A stretch of DNA of 64,000 nt from Saccoglossus kowalevskii (lineage: Eukaryota; Hemichordata; Enteropneusta; Harrimaniidae), in the NCBI RefSeq assembly GCF_000003605.2, contig NW_003157454.1, positions 1 to 64,000 of the forward strand. The letters are read 5' to 3'. Below the pieces are notes generated by a model. The model was given only the letters and a program-made list of their open reading frames with translations. It was not told the origin of the DNA and ran no database searches. The position numbers were made by a program, and so were the translations under genes. The stretch's first letter is position 1, and every line of letters begins with the position of its first letter. Positions 23,821 to 36,062 of the stretch are shown here, piece by piece.

Positions 23821-25450
23821 GCTTAGGTTGCACTAATGGGTATCCAGTTTTCAGAGCAAGTCATTGGTATAGGTAGCACTAATGGGTATCCAGTATTCAG
23901 AGCAAGGCATTGGTATAGGTTGCACTAATGGGTATCCAGTATTCAGAGCTAGGCATTGGTATAGGTTGCACTGATGGGTATCCAGTATTCAGAGCATTGC
24001 ATTGGTATAGGGTGCACTAATGGGTATCCATTATTCAGAGTTAGGCATTGGTATAGGTTGCACTAATGGGTATCCATTATTCAGAGCTAGGCATTGGTTT
24101 AGGGTACACTAATGGGTATCCAGTATTAAGAGCAATGCATTGGTATAGGTTGCACTAATGGGTATCCATTATTCAGTGCTAGGCATTGGTTTAGGGTACA
24201 CTAATGGGTATCTAGTATTCAGAGCAATGCATTGGTATAGGTTGCACTAATGGGTATCCAGTATTCAGAACTAGGCATTGGTTTAGGGTACACTAATGGG
24301 TATCCAGTATTCAGAGCAATGCATTGGTATAGGTTGCACTAATAGGTATCCAGTATTCAGAGCTAGGCATTGGTTTAGGTTGCACTATTGGGTATCCAGT
24401 ATTCAGAGCGAGGCATTGGTATAGGTTGCACTAATGGGTATCCAGTATTCAGAGCAAGGCATTGGTATAGGGTACACTAATGGGTATCCAGTATTCAGAG
24501 CTAGGCATTGGTATAGGTTGCACTAATGGGTATCCAGTATTCAGAGCAATGCATTGGTATAGGCTGCACTAATGGGTATCCAGTATTCAGAGCTAGGCAA
24601 TGGTATAGGGTGCACTAATGGGTATCCAGTATTCAGAACTAGGCATTGGTATAGGTTGCACTAATGGGTATCCAGGCATTGGTATAGGTTGCACTAATGG
24701 GTATCCAGTATTCAGAGCTAGGCATTGGTTTTGGTTGCACTAATGGGTATCCAGTATTCAGAGCGAGGCATTGGTATAAGTTGCACTAATGGGTATCCAG
24801 TATTCAGAGCAAGGTATTGGTATAGGGTACACTGATGGGTATAAAGTATTCAGAGCTAGGCATTGGTATAGGGTACACTAATGGGTATCCAGTATTCAGA
24901 GCTAGGCATTGGTATAGGGTACACTAATGGGTATCCAGTATTCAGAGCTAGGCATTGGTATAGGTTGCACTAATGGGTATCCAGTTTTCAGAGCAAGGCA
25001 TTGGTATAGGTTGCACTAATGGGTATCCAGTATTCAGAGCTAGGCATTGGTATAGGGTACACTAATGGGTATCCAGTATTCAGAGCTAGGCATTGGTATA
25101 GGTTGCACTAATGGGTATCAAGTATTCAGAGCTAGGCATTGGTTTAGGTTGCACTAATGGGTATCCAGTATTCAGAGCGAGGCATTGGTATATGTTGCAC
25201 TAATGGGTATCCAGTATTCAGAGCTAGGCATTGATATAGGGTACACTAATGGGTATCCAGTATTCAGAGCTAGGCATTGGTATAGGGTACACTAACGGGT
25301 ATCCAGTAATCAGAGCTAGGCATTGGTATAGGGTACACTAATGGGTATCCAGTATTCAGAGCTAGGCATTGGTATAGGTTGCACTAATGGGTATCCAGTA
25401 TTCAGAGCTAGGCATTGGTATAGGTTGCACTAATGGGTATCCAGTATCAG
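23821..25450 (+). repeat. Long block shared with 59.89-61.6 kb, copy 1
   Basis: The block opens with GGCTTAGG, then CCAGTTTTC with GCAAGTCATTGG and GGTAGCAC. It continues through a dimer tract (GAGCATTGC, CCATTATTC, TTAAGAGC, a TATCTAG unit), GGCTGCAC with GGCAATGG, a 33-bp unit, TTTTGG, GATGGGTATAAAG, GTATATG and TAACGGG (25293). All recur in order from 59894. The downstream copy is two monomers longer. Confidence 0.9.
24655..24687 (+). repeat. Short 33-bp monomer (13-bp deletion)
   Basis: TATCCAG passes straight into GCATTGG, so 13 bp (the TATTCAGAGCTA part) is missing. The same junction occurs at about 60841 inside the matching long block. The flanking four bases on either side of the missing part are both CAG/TAG-like with a shared AG, compatible with slippage. 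Marker distances across this point fall 13 bp short of a multiple of 46, confirming the size. Confidence 0.9.
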
Positions 25451-27600
25451 AGCAATGCATTGGTATAGGCTGCACTAATGGGTATCCAGTATTCAGAGCT
25501 AGGCAATGGTATAGGGTGCACTAATGGGTATCCAGTATTCAGAGCTAGGCATTGGAATAGGTTGCACTAATGGGTATCCAATATTCAGAGCTAGGCATTG
25601 TTATAGGTTGCACTAATGGGTATCCAGTATTCAGAGCTAGGCATTGGTATAGGGTACACTAATGGGTATCCAGTATTCAGAGCTTGGCATTGGTATAGGT
25701 TGCACTAATGGGTATCCAGTATTCAGAGCTAGGCATTGGTTTAGGTTGCACTAATGGGTATCCAGTATTCAGAGCGAGGCATTGGTATAGGTTGCACTAA
25801 TGGGTATCCAGTATTCAGAGCAAGGCATTGGTATAGGGTACACTGATGGGTATAAAGTATTCAGAGCTAGGCATTGGTATAGGGTACACTAATGGGTATC
25901 CAGTATTCAGAGCTAGGCATTGGTATAGGGTACACTAATGGGTATCCAGTATTCAGAGCTAGGCATTGGTATAGGTTGCACTAATGGGTATCCAGTTTTC
26001 AGAGCTAGGCATTGGTATAGGTTGCACTAATGGGTATCCAGTAGTTAGAGCTAGGCATTGGTATAGGGTACACTAATGGGTATCCAGTATTCAGAGCTAG
26101 GCATTGGGTTAGGTTACACTAATGGGTATCCATTATTCAGAGCTTGGCATTGGTTTAGGGTACACTAATGGGTATCCAGTATTAAGAGCAATGCATTGGT
26201 GTAGGTTGCACTAATGGGTATCCAGTATTCAGAGCAAGGCTTTGGTATAGGGTAAACTAATGGGTATCCAGTATTCAGAGCTAGGCATTGGCTTAGGTTG
26301 CACTAATGGGTATCCAGTATTCAGAGCAAGGCATTGGTATAGGTTGCACTAATGGGTATCCAGTATTCAGAGCTAGGCAATGGTATAGGGTGCACTAATG
26401 GGTATCCAGTATTTAGAGCTAGGCATTGGTATAGGTTGCACTAATGGGTATCCAATATTCAGAGCTAGGCATTGTTATAGGTTGCACTAATGGGTATCCA
26501 GTATTCAGAGCTAGGCATTGGTATAGGGTACACTAATGGGTATCCAGTATTCAGAGCTAGGCATTGGTATAGGTTGCACTAATGGGTATCCAGTATTCAG
26601 AGCTAGGCATTTGTTTAGGTTGCACTAATGGGTATCCAGTATTCAGAGCGAGGCATTGGTATAGGTTGCACTAATGGGTATCCAGTATTCAGAGCAAGGC
26701 ATTGGTATAGGGTACACTGATGGGTATAAAGTATTCAGAGCTAGGCATTGGTATAGGGTACACTAATGGGTATCCACTATTCAGAGCTAAGCATTGGTTT
26801 AGGTTGCACTAATGGGTATCCAGTATTCAGTGCTAGGCATTGGTATAGATTGCACTAATGGGTATCCAGTATTCAGAGCTAGGCATTGATATAGGGTACA
26901 CTAATGGGTATCCAGTATTCAGAGCTAGGCATTGGTATAGGGTACACTAACGGGTATCCAGTAATCAGAGCTAGGCATTGGTATAGGTTGCACTAATGGG
27001 TATCCAGTATTCAGAGCTAGGCATTGGTATAGGTTGCACTAATGGGTATCCAGTATTCAGAGCTAGGCATTAGTTTAGGTTACACTAATGGGTATCCAGT
27101 ATTCAGAGCTAGGCATTGGTATAGGTTGCACTAATGGGTATCCAGTATTCAGAGCTAGGCATTGGTATAGGTTGCACTAATGGGTATCCAGTATTCAGAG
27201 CTAGGCATTGGTATAGGGTACACTAATGGGTATCCAGTATTCAGAGCTAGGCATTGGTATAGGTTACACTAATGGGTATCCAGTATTCAGAGTTAGACAT
27301 TGGTATAGGTTGCACTAATGGGTATCCAGTATTCAGAGCTAGGCATTGGTGTAGGTTGCACTAATGGGTATCCAGTATTCAGAGCTAGGCATTGGTATAG
27401 GGTAAACTAATGGGTATCCAGTATTCAGAGCTAGGCATTGGTATAGGTTGCACTAATGGGTATCCAGTATTCAGAGCAAGGCATTGGTATTGGTTGCACT
27501 AATGGGTATCCAGTATTCAGAGCAAGGCATTGGTATAGGTTGCACTAATGGGTATCCAGTATTCAGAGCTAGGCATTGGTATAGGTTGCACTAATGGGTA
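25451..27600 (+). repeat. Alpha-like and GGTGTAGG blocks, mixed
   Basis: The stretch contains an alpha-like series starting at a GGCTGCAC junction near 25468, GATGGGTATAAAG units near 25848 and 26720, and a GGTGTAGG unit at 26198 within the same context as 5333 and 55437 (CCATTATTC, TTAAGAGCAATGC, GGTGTAGG, GGGTAAAC, GGCTTAGG). A TAACGGG unit lies at 26948. The last 600 bp are mainly plain A units. No gene is seen. Confidence 0.8.
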
Positions 27601-27611
27601 TCCAGTATTCA

Positions 27612-28807
27612 GAGCATTGCATTGGTATAGGGTGCACTAATGGGTATCCATTATTCAGAGTTAGGCATTGGTATAGGTTGCACTAATGGGTATCCATTAT
27701 TCAGAGCTAGGCATTGGTTTAGGGTACACTAATGGATATCCAGTATTAAGTGCAATGCATTGGTATAGGTTGCACTAATGGGTATCCATTATTCAGTGCT
27801 AGGCATTGGTTTAGGGTACACTAATGGGTATCCAGTAGTCAGAGCAATGCATTGGTATAGGTTGCACTAATGGGTATCCAGTTTTCAGAACTAGGCATTG
27901 GTTTAGGGTACACTAATGGGTATCCAGTATTCAGAGCAATGCATTGGTATAGGTTGCACTAATGGGTATCCAGTATTCAGAGCTAGGCATTGGTTTAGGT
28001 TGTACTAATAGGTATCCAGTATTCAGAGCGAGGCATTGGTATAGGTTGCACTAATGGGTATCCAGTATTCAGAGCTAGGCATTGGTATAGGGTACACTAA
28101 TGGGTATCCAGTATTCAGAGCTAGGCATTGGTATAGGTTGCACTAATGGGTATCCAGTATTCAGAGCGAGGCATTGGTATAGGTTGCACTAATGGGTATC
28201 CAGTATTCAGAGCTAGGCAATGGTATAGGGTGCACTAATGGGTATCCAGTATTTAGAGCTAGGCATTGGTATAGGTTGCACTAATGGGTATCCAATATTC
28301 AGAGCTAGGCATTGGTATAGGCTGCACTAATGGGTATCTAGTATTCAGAGCTAGGCATTGGTATAGGGTGCACTAATGGGTATCCAGTATTCAGAGCTAG
28401 GCATTGGTATAGGTTGCACTAATGGGTATCCAGTATTCAGAGCGAGGCATTGGTATAGGTTGCACTAATGGGTATCCAGTATTCAGAGCTAGGCATTGGT
28501 ATAGGGTACACTAATGGGTATCCAGTATTCAGAGCTAGGCATTGGTAAAGGGTACACTAATGGGTATCCAGTATTCAGAGCTAGGCATTGGTATAGGGTA
28601 CACTAATGGGTATCCAGTATTCAGAGCTAAGCATTGGTTTAGGTTGCACTAATGGGTATCCAGTATTCAGTGCTAGGCATTGGTATAGATTGCACTAATG
28701 GGTATCCAGTATTCAGAGCTAGGCATTGGTATAGGTTGCACTAATGGGTATCCAGTATTCAGAGCTAGGCATTGGTATAGGGTAAACTAATGGGTATCCA
28801 GTATTCA
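27612..28807 (+). repeat. 26-monomer higher-order repeat, copy 1
   Basis: From one GAGCATTGC unit to the next is 1196 bp (26 x 46). A second marker pair agrees: GGATATCCAG followed by TTAAGTGCAATGC at 27734 and 28930. The copy opens with a 92-bp dimer tract (about 27612-27975), continues with GAGCGAGG, GGCAATGG, CCAATATTC and CTAAGC units, and is followed directly by copy 2. Confidence 0.88.
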
Positions 28808-29540
28808 GAGCATTGCATTGGTATAGGGTGCACTAATGGGTATCCATTATTCAGAGTTAGGCATTGGTATAGGTTGCACTAATGGGTATCCATTATTCAG
28901 ATCTAGGCATTGGTTTAGGGTACACTAATGGATATCCAGTATTAAGTGCAATGCATTGGTATAGGTTGCACTAATGGGTATCCATTATTCAGTGCTAGGC
29001 ATTGGTTTAGGGTACACTAATGGGTATCCAGTAGTCAGAGCAATGCATTGGTATAGGTTGCACTAATGGGTATCCAGTTTTCAGAACTAGGCATTGGTTT
29101 AGGGTACACTAATATGTATCCAGTATTCAGAGCAATGCATTGGTATAGGTTGCACTAATGGGTATCCAGTATTCAGAGCTAGGCATTGGTTTAGGTTGCA
29201 CTAATGGGTATCCAGTATTCAGAGCGAGGCATTGGTATATGTTGCATTAATGGGTATCCAGTATTCAGAGCTAGGCATTGGTATAGGGTACACTAATGGG
29301 TATCCAGTATTCAGAGCTAGGCATTGGTATAGGTTGCACTAATGGGTATCCAGTATTCAGAGCAATGTATTGGTATAGGCTGCACTAATGGGTATCCAGT
29401 ATTCAGAGCTAGGCAATGGTATAGGGTGCACTAATGGGTATCCAGTATTTAGAGCTAGGCATTGGTATAGGTTGCACTAATGGATCCAATATTCAGAGCT
29501 AGGCATTGTTATAGGTTGCACTAATGGGTATCCAGTATTC
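28808..29540 (+). repeat. 26-monomer higher-order repeat, copy 2 (partial)
   Basis: The dimer tract and its private CCAGTTTTCAGAAC unit repeat those of copy 1, with small changes such as GATCTAGG and CTAATATGTATCC. After about 29.3 kb it holds a GGCTGCAC series that copy 1 lacks, so the two copies have been partly replaced by other blocks. A two-base loss at 29482 ends the clean register. Confidence 0.84.
29482..29487 (+). repeat. BamHI site made by a 2-bp loss in one unit
   Basis: CTAATGGGTATCC is reduced to CTAATGGATCC, creating GGATCC. I noticed no other GGATCC in the window. About 70 bp later (29550-29560) a unit reads CATTGTTATATATAGGG, four bases longer than normal. The two changes together explain the +2 bp offset between TAACGGG markers at 26948 and 33942 (6994 = 152 x 46 + 2). 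Confidence 0.85.
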
Positions 29541-30403
29541 AGAGCTAGGCATTGTTATATATAGGGTACACTAATGGGTATCCAGTATTCAGAGCTAGGC
29601 ATTGGTATAGGTTGCACTAATGGGTATCCAGTATTCAGAGCTAGGCATTGGTTTAGGTTGCACTAATGGGTATCCAGTATTCAGAGCGAGGCATTGGTAT
29701 AGGTTGCACTAATGGGTATCCAGTATTCAGAGCAAGGCATTGGTATAGGGTACACTAATGGGTATCCACTATTCAGAGCTAAGCATTGGTTTAGGTTGCA
29801 CTAATGGGTATCCAGTATTCAGTGCTAGGCATTGGTATAGATTGCACTAATGGGTATCCAGTATTCAGAGCAAGGCATTGGTATAGGTTGCACTAATGGG
29901 TATCCAGTATTCAGAGCAAGGCATTGGTATAGGTTGCACTAATGGGTATCCAGTATTCAGAGCTAGGCATTGGTATAGGTTGCACTGATGGGTATCCAGT
30001 ATTCAGAGCTAGGCATTGGTATAGGTTGCACTAATGGGTATCCAGTATTCAGAGCTAGGAATTGGTATAGGGTACACTAATGGGTATCCAGTATTCAGAG
30101 CTAGGCATTGGTTTAGCTTGCACAAATGGGTATCCAGTATTCAAAGCTAGATATTGGTATAGGTTGCACTAATGGGTACCCAGTATTCAGAGCTAGGCAT
30201 TGGTTTAGGTTGCACTAATGGGTATCCAGTATTCAGAGTTAGGCATTGGTATAGGTTGCACTAATGGGTATCCACTATTCAGAGCTAGGCATTGGTTTAG
30301 GTTGCACTAATGGGTATCCAGTATTCAGAGCTAGGCATTGGTATAGGTTGCACTAATGGGTATCCAGTATTCAGAGCTAGGCATTGGTAAAGGTTGCACT
30401 AAT

Positions 30404-31475
30404 GGATATCCAGTATTCAGAGCTAGGCATTGGTATAGGGTATACTAATAGGTATCCAGTATTCAGAGCTAGGCATTGGTTTAGGTTGCACTAATGGGTA
30501 TCCAGTATTCTGAGCTAGGCATTGGTATAAGTTGCACTAATCGGTACCCAGTATTCAGAGCTAGGCATTGGTTTAGGTTGCACTAATCGGTATCCAGTAT
30601 TCAGAGTTAGGAATTGGTATAGGTTGCACTAATGGGTATCCAGAATTCAGAGCTAGGCATTGGTATAGGTTGCACTAATGTGTATCCAGTATTCAGAGCC
30701 TGCCATTGGTTTAGGTTGCACTAATGGGTATCCAGTATTCAGAGCCTGCCATTGGTTTAGGTTGCACTAATGGGTATCCAGTATTCAGAGCCTGCCATTG
30801 GTATATGTTGCACTAATGGGTATCCAGTATTCAGAGCCTGCCATTGGTTTAGTTTGCACTAATGCGTATCCAGTATTCAGAGCTAGGTATTGGTTTAGGT
30901 TGCACTAATGGGTATCCAGTATCCAGAGCTAGGCATCGGTATAGGTTGCACTAATGGGTATCCAGTATTCAGAGCTAGGCATTGGTATAGGTTGCACTAA
31001 TGGGTATCCAGTATTCAGAGCGAGGCATTAGTTTAGGGTACACTAATGGGTATCCAGTATTCAGAGATAGGCATTGATATAGATTGCACTAATGAGTATC
31101 CAGTATTCAGAGCTAGGCATTGGTATAGGGTACATTAATGGGTATCCAGTATTCAGAGCTAGGCATTGGTATAGGGTACATTAATGGGTATCCAGTATTC
31201 AGAGCTAGGCATTGGTATAGGTTGCACTAATGGGTATCCAGTATTCAGAGCGAGGGATTGGTATAGGTTGCACTAATGGGTATCCAGTATTCAGAGCTAG
31301 TTATTGGTATAGGTTCTACTAATGGGTATCCAGTATTCAGAGCTAGGCATTGGTATAGGTTGCACTAATTGGTATCCACTATTCAGAGCTTGGCATTGGT
31401 TTAGGTTGCACTAATGGGTATCCAGTATTCAGAGCTAGGCATTGGTATAGGTTGCACTAATGGGTATCCAGTATT
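30404..31475 (+). repeat. 23-monomer higher-order repeat, copy 3 of 4
   Basis: The same start (GGATATCCAG) and end (GAGGGCTA at 31476) markers are 1072 bp apart. The upstream flank from 30051 (GGAATTGG, then GCTTGCACAAATGGG) is also shared with 35710 at a constant offset of 5659 bp, so the duplicated unit was larger than the 23 monomers. Private changes include AATGTGTATCC before the first GAGCCTGCC and GAGATAGGCATTGAT later. The EcoRI unit is at 30643. Confidence 0.9.
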
Positions 31476-31700
31476 GAGGGCTAGGCATTGGTATAGGTTG
31501 CACTAATGGGTATCCAGTATTCAGAGCTAGGCATTGGTTTAGGGTACACTAATGGGTATCCAGTAGTCAGAGCAATGCATTGGTATAGGTTGCACTAATG
31601 GGTATCCAGTATTCAGAACTAGGCATTGGTTTAGGGTACACTAATGGGTATCCAGTATTCAGAGCAATGCATTGGTATAGGTTGCACTAATGGGTATCCA

Positions 31701-33080
31701 GTATACAGAGCTAGGCATTGGTTTAGGTTGCACTAATGGGTATCCAGTATTCAGAGCGATGCATTAGTATAGGTTGCACTAATGGGTATCCAGTATTCAG
31801 AGATAGGCATTGGTATAGGGTACACTAATGGGTATCCAGTATTCAGAGCTAGGCATTGGTATAGGTTGCACTAATGGGTATCCAGTATTCATAGCAATGC
31901 ATTGGTATAGGCTGCACTAATGGGTATCCAGTATTCAGAGCTAGGCAATGGTATAGGTTGCACTAATGGGTATCCAGTATTTAGAGCTAGGCATTGGTAT
32001 AGGTTGCACTAATGGGTATCCAATATTCAGAGCTAGGCATTGTTATAAGTTGCACTAATGGGTATCCAGTATTCAGAACTAGGCATTGGTATAGGGTACA
32101 CTAATGGGTATCCAGTATTCAGAGCTAGGCATTGGTATAGGTTGCACTAATGGGTATCCAGTGTTCAGAGCTAGGCATTGGTTTAGGTTGCACTAATGGG
32201 TATCCAGTATTCAGAGCGAGGCATTGGTATAGGTTGCACTAATGGGTATCCAGTATTCAGAGCAAGGCATTGGTATAGGGTACACTGATGGGTATAAATT
32301 ATTCAGAGCTAGGCATTGGTATAGGGTACACTAATGGGTATCCAGTAGTCAGAGCTAGGCATTGGTATAGGTTGCACTAATTGGTATCCACTATTCAGAG
32401 CTAAGCATTGGTTTAGGTTGCACTAATGGGTATCCAGTATTCAGTGCTAGGCATTGGTATAGATTGCACTAATGGGTATCCAGTATTCAGAGCTAGGCAT
32501 TGATATAGGGTACACTAATGGGTATCCAGTATTCAGAGCTAGGCATTGGTATAGGGTACACTAATGGGTATCCAGTATGCAGAGCTAGGCATTGGTATAG
32601 GTTGCACTAATGGGTATCCAGTATTCAGAGCTAGGCATTGGTATAGGTTGCACTAATGGGTATACAGTATTCAGAGCTAGGCATTGGTTTAGGGTACACT
32701 AATGGGTATCCAGTATTCAGAGCTAGGCATTGGTATAGGTTGCACTAATGGGTATCCAGTATTCAGAGCTAGGCATTGGTATAGGGTACACTAATGGGTA
32801 TCCAGTATTCAGAGCTAGGCATTGGTATAGATTGCACAAATGGGTATCCAGTATTCAGAGCTAGGCATTGGTATAGGTTGCACTAATGGGTATCCAGTAT
32901 TCAGAGCTAGGCATTAGTTTAGGGTAGACTAATGGGTATCCAGTATTCCGAGCGAGGCATTTGTATAGGTTGCACTAATGGGTATCCAGTATTCAGGGCT
33001 AGGCATTGGTATAGGTTGCACTAATGGGTATCCAGTATTCAGAGCTAGGCATTGGTATAGGTTGCACTAATGGGTATCCA
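31701..33080 (+). repeat. 30-monomer higher-order repeat, copy 1
   Basis: The GTATACAG unit at 31701 recurs at 33081, 1380 bp on (30 x 46). The GATGGGTATAAA marker (32287 and 33667) gives the same distance. In order the copy holds GAGCGATGC, GAGATAGG, GGCTGCAC, GGCAATGG, CCAATATTC, CATTGTTATAAG, GAGCGAGG, GAGCAAGG, CCAGTAGTC, CTAAGC, CAGTGC and CATTGATATAGGG. Its later part lacks TAACGGG, which copy 2 has. Confidence 0.88.
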
Positions 33081-34240
33081 GTATACAGAGCTAGGCATTG
33101 GTTTAGGTTGCACTAATGGGTATCCAGTATTCAGAGCGATGCATTGGTATAGGTTGCACTAATGGGTATCCAGTATTCAGAGAAAGGCATTGGTATAGGG
33201 TACACTAATGGGTATCCAGTATTCAGAGCTAGGCATTGGTATAGGTTGCACTAATGGGTATCCAGTATTCAGAGCAATGCATTGGTATAGGCTGCACTAA
33301 TGGGTATCCAGTATTCAGAGCTAGGCAATGGTATAGGGTGCACTAATGGGTATCCAGTATTTAGAGCTAGGCATTGGTATAGGATGCACTAATGGGTATC
33401 CAATATTCAGAGCTAGGCATTGTTATAAGTTGCACTAATGGGTATCCAGTATTCAGAGCTAGGCATTGGTATAGGGTACACTAATGGGTATCCAGTATTC
33501 AGAGCTAGGCATTGGTATAGGTTGCACTAATGGGTATCCAGTATTCAGAGCTAGGCATTGGTTTAGGTTGCACTAATGGGTATCCAGTATTCAGAGCGAG
33601 GCATTGGTATAGGTTGCACTAATGGGTATCCAGTATTCAGAGCAAGGCATTGGTATAGGGTACACTGATGGGTATAAAGTATTCAGAGCTAGGCATTGGT
33701 ATAGGGTACTCTAATGGGTATCCAGTAGTCAGAGCTAGGCATTGGTATAGGTTGCACTAATTGGTATCCACTATTCAGAGCTAAGCATTGGTTTAGGTTG
33801 CACTAATGGGTATCCAGTATTCAGTGCTAGGCATTGGTATAGATTGCACTAATGGGTATCCAGTATTCAGAGCTAGGCATTGATATAGGGTACACTAATG
33901 GGTATCCAGTATTCAGAGCTAGGCATTGGTATAGGGTACACTAACGGGTATCCAGTAATCAGAGCTAGGCATTGGTATAGGGTACACTAATGGGTATCCA
34001 GTATTCAGAGCTAGGCATTGGTATAGGTTGCACTAATGGGTATCCAGTATTCAGAGTTAGGCATTGGTATAGGGTACACTAATGGGTATCAAGTATTCAG
34101 AGCTAGGCATTGGTATTGATTGCACAAATGGGTATCCAGTATTCAGAGCTAGGCATTGGTATAGGTTGCACTAATGGGTATCCAGTATTCAGAGCTAGGC
34201 ATTAGTTTAGGGTAGACTAATGGGTATCCAGTATTCAGAG
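33081..34240 (+). repeat. 30-monomer higher-order repeat, copy 2
   Basis: It follows copy 1 unit by unit, with private changes such as GAGAAAGG for GAGATAGG and GGATGCAC for GGTTGCAC. It includes TAACGGGTATCCAGTAATC at 33942. Both copies end in a CATTAGTTTAGGGTAGAC unit (near 32910-32930 and 34200-34217), a junction variant not noticed elsewhere. Confidence 0.86.
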
Positions 34241-36062
34241 CGAGGCATTGGTATAGGTTGCACTAATGGGTATCCAGTATTCAGGGCTAGGCATTGGTAT
34301 AGGTTGCACTAATGGGTATCCAGTATTCAGAGCTAGGCATTGGTATAGGGAAAACTAATGGGTATCCAGTATTCAGAGCTAGGCATTGGGTTAGGTTACA
34401 CTAATGGGTATCCAGTATTCAAAGCTAGGCATTGGTATAGGTTGCACTAATGGGTATCCAGTATTCAGAGCTAGGCATTGGCGTAGGTTGCACTAATGGG
34501 TATCCAGTATTCAGAGCTAGGCATTGGTATAGGGTAAACTAATGGGTATCCAGTATTCAGAGCTAGGCATTGGCTTAGGTTGCACTAATGGGTATCCAGT
34601 ATTCAGAGCAAGGCATTGGTATAGGGTAAACTAATGGGTATCCAGTATTCAGAGCTAGGCATTGGCTTAGGTTGCACTAATGGGTATCCAGTATTCAGAG
34701 CAAGGCATTGGTATAGGTTGCACTAATGGGTATCCAGTATTCAGAGCCAGGCATTGGTATAGGTTGCACTAATGGGTATCCAGTATTCAGAGCTAGGCAT
34801 TGGTATAGGTTGCACTGATGGGTATCCAGTATTCAGAGCTATTGCATTGGTATAGGGTGCACTAATGGGTATCCAGTATTCAGAGTTAGGCATTGGTATA
34901 GGTTGCACTAATGGGTATCCATTATTCAGAGCTAGGCATTGGTTTAGGGTACACTAATGGGTATCCAGTATTAAGAGCAATGCATTGGTATAGGTTGCAC
35001 TAATGGGTATCCATTATTCAGAGTTAGGCATTGGTATAGGTTGCACTAATGGGTATCCATTATTCAGAGCTAGGCATTGGTTTAGGGTACACTAATGGGT
35101 ATCCAGTATTAAGAGCAATGCATTGGTATAGGTTGCACTAATGGGTATCCATTATTCAGTGCTAGGCATTGGTTTAGGGTACACTAATGGGTATCCAATA
35201 TTCAGAGCAATGCATTGGTATAAGTTGCGCTAATGGGTTTCCAGTATTCAGAGCTAGGCATTGGTTTAGGTTGCACTAATGGGTATCCAGTATTCAGAGC
35301 GAGGCATTGGTATAGGTTGCACTTATGGGTATCCAGTATTCAGAGCTAGGCATTGGTATAGGGTACACTAATGGGTATCCAGTATTCTGAGCTAGGCATT
35401 GGAATAGGTTGCACTAATGGGTATCCAGTATTCAGAGCAATACATTGGTATAGGCTGCACTAATGGGTATCCAGTATTCAGAGCTAGGCAATGGTATAGG
35501 GTGCACTAATGGGTATCCAGTATTCAGAGCTAGGCATTGGTATAGGTTGCACTAATGGGTATCCAATATTCAGAGCTAGGCATTGTTATAGGTTGCACTA
35601 ATGGGTATCCAGTATTCAGTGCTAGGCATTGGTATAGGGTACACTAATGGGTATCCAGTATTCAGAGCTAGGCATTGGTATAGGTTGCACTAATGGGTAT
35701 CCAGTATTCAGAGCTAGGAATTGGTATAGGGTACACTAATGGGTATCCAGTATTCAGAGCTAGGCATTGGTTTAGCTTGCACAAATGGGTATCCAGTATT
35801 CAAAGCTAGATATTGGTATAGGTTGCACTAATGGGTACCCAGTATTCAGAGCTAGGCATTGGTTTAGGTTGCACTAATGGGTATCCAGTATTCAGAGTTA
35901 GGCATTGGTATAGGTTGCACTAATGGGTATCCACTATTCAGAGCTAGGCATTGGTTTAGGTTGCACTAATGGGTATCCAGTATTCAGAGCTAGGCATTGG
36001 TATAGGTTGCACTAATGGGTATCCAGTATTCAGAGCTAGGCATTGGTAAAGGTTGCACTAAT
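34241..36062 (+). repeat. Mixed monomers, dimer tracts and alpha-like block
   Basis: GGCTTAGG units occur near 34.57 and 34.67 kb in a doubled GGGTAAAC-GGCTTAGG-GCAAGG series. Dimer tracts run from about 34.84 to 35.22 kb, with the CCATTATTC-TTAAGAGCAATGC pair doubled, and an alpha-like series starts near 35.45 kb. From 35710 the sequence matches the flank of 23-mer copy 3 at 30051. One unit near 34840 (GAGCTATTGCATTGG) is one base long. No gene is seen. Confidence 0.8.

Noticed and set aside
12837-35080. Telomere-like motifs (TTTAGGG in GGTTTAGGGTACAC; GGGTTAGG in some units)
   Set aside because: They are single occurrences per 46-bp unit arising from one-base variants of the TATAGG end, never in tandem, so they are not interstitial telomere.
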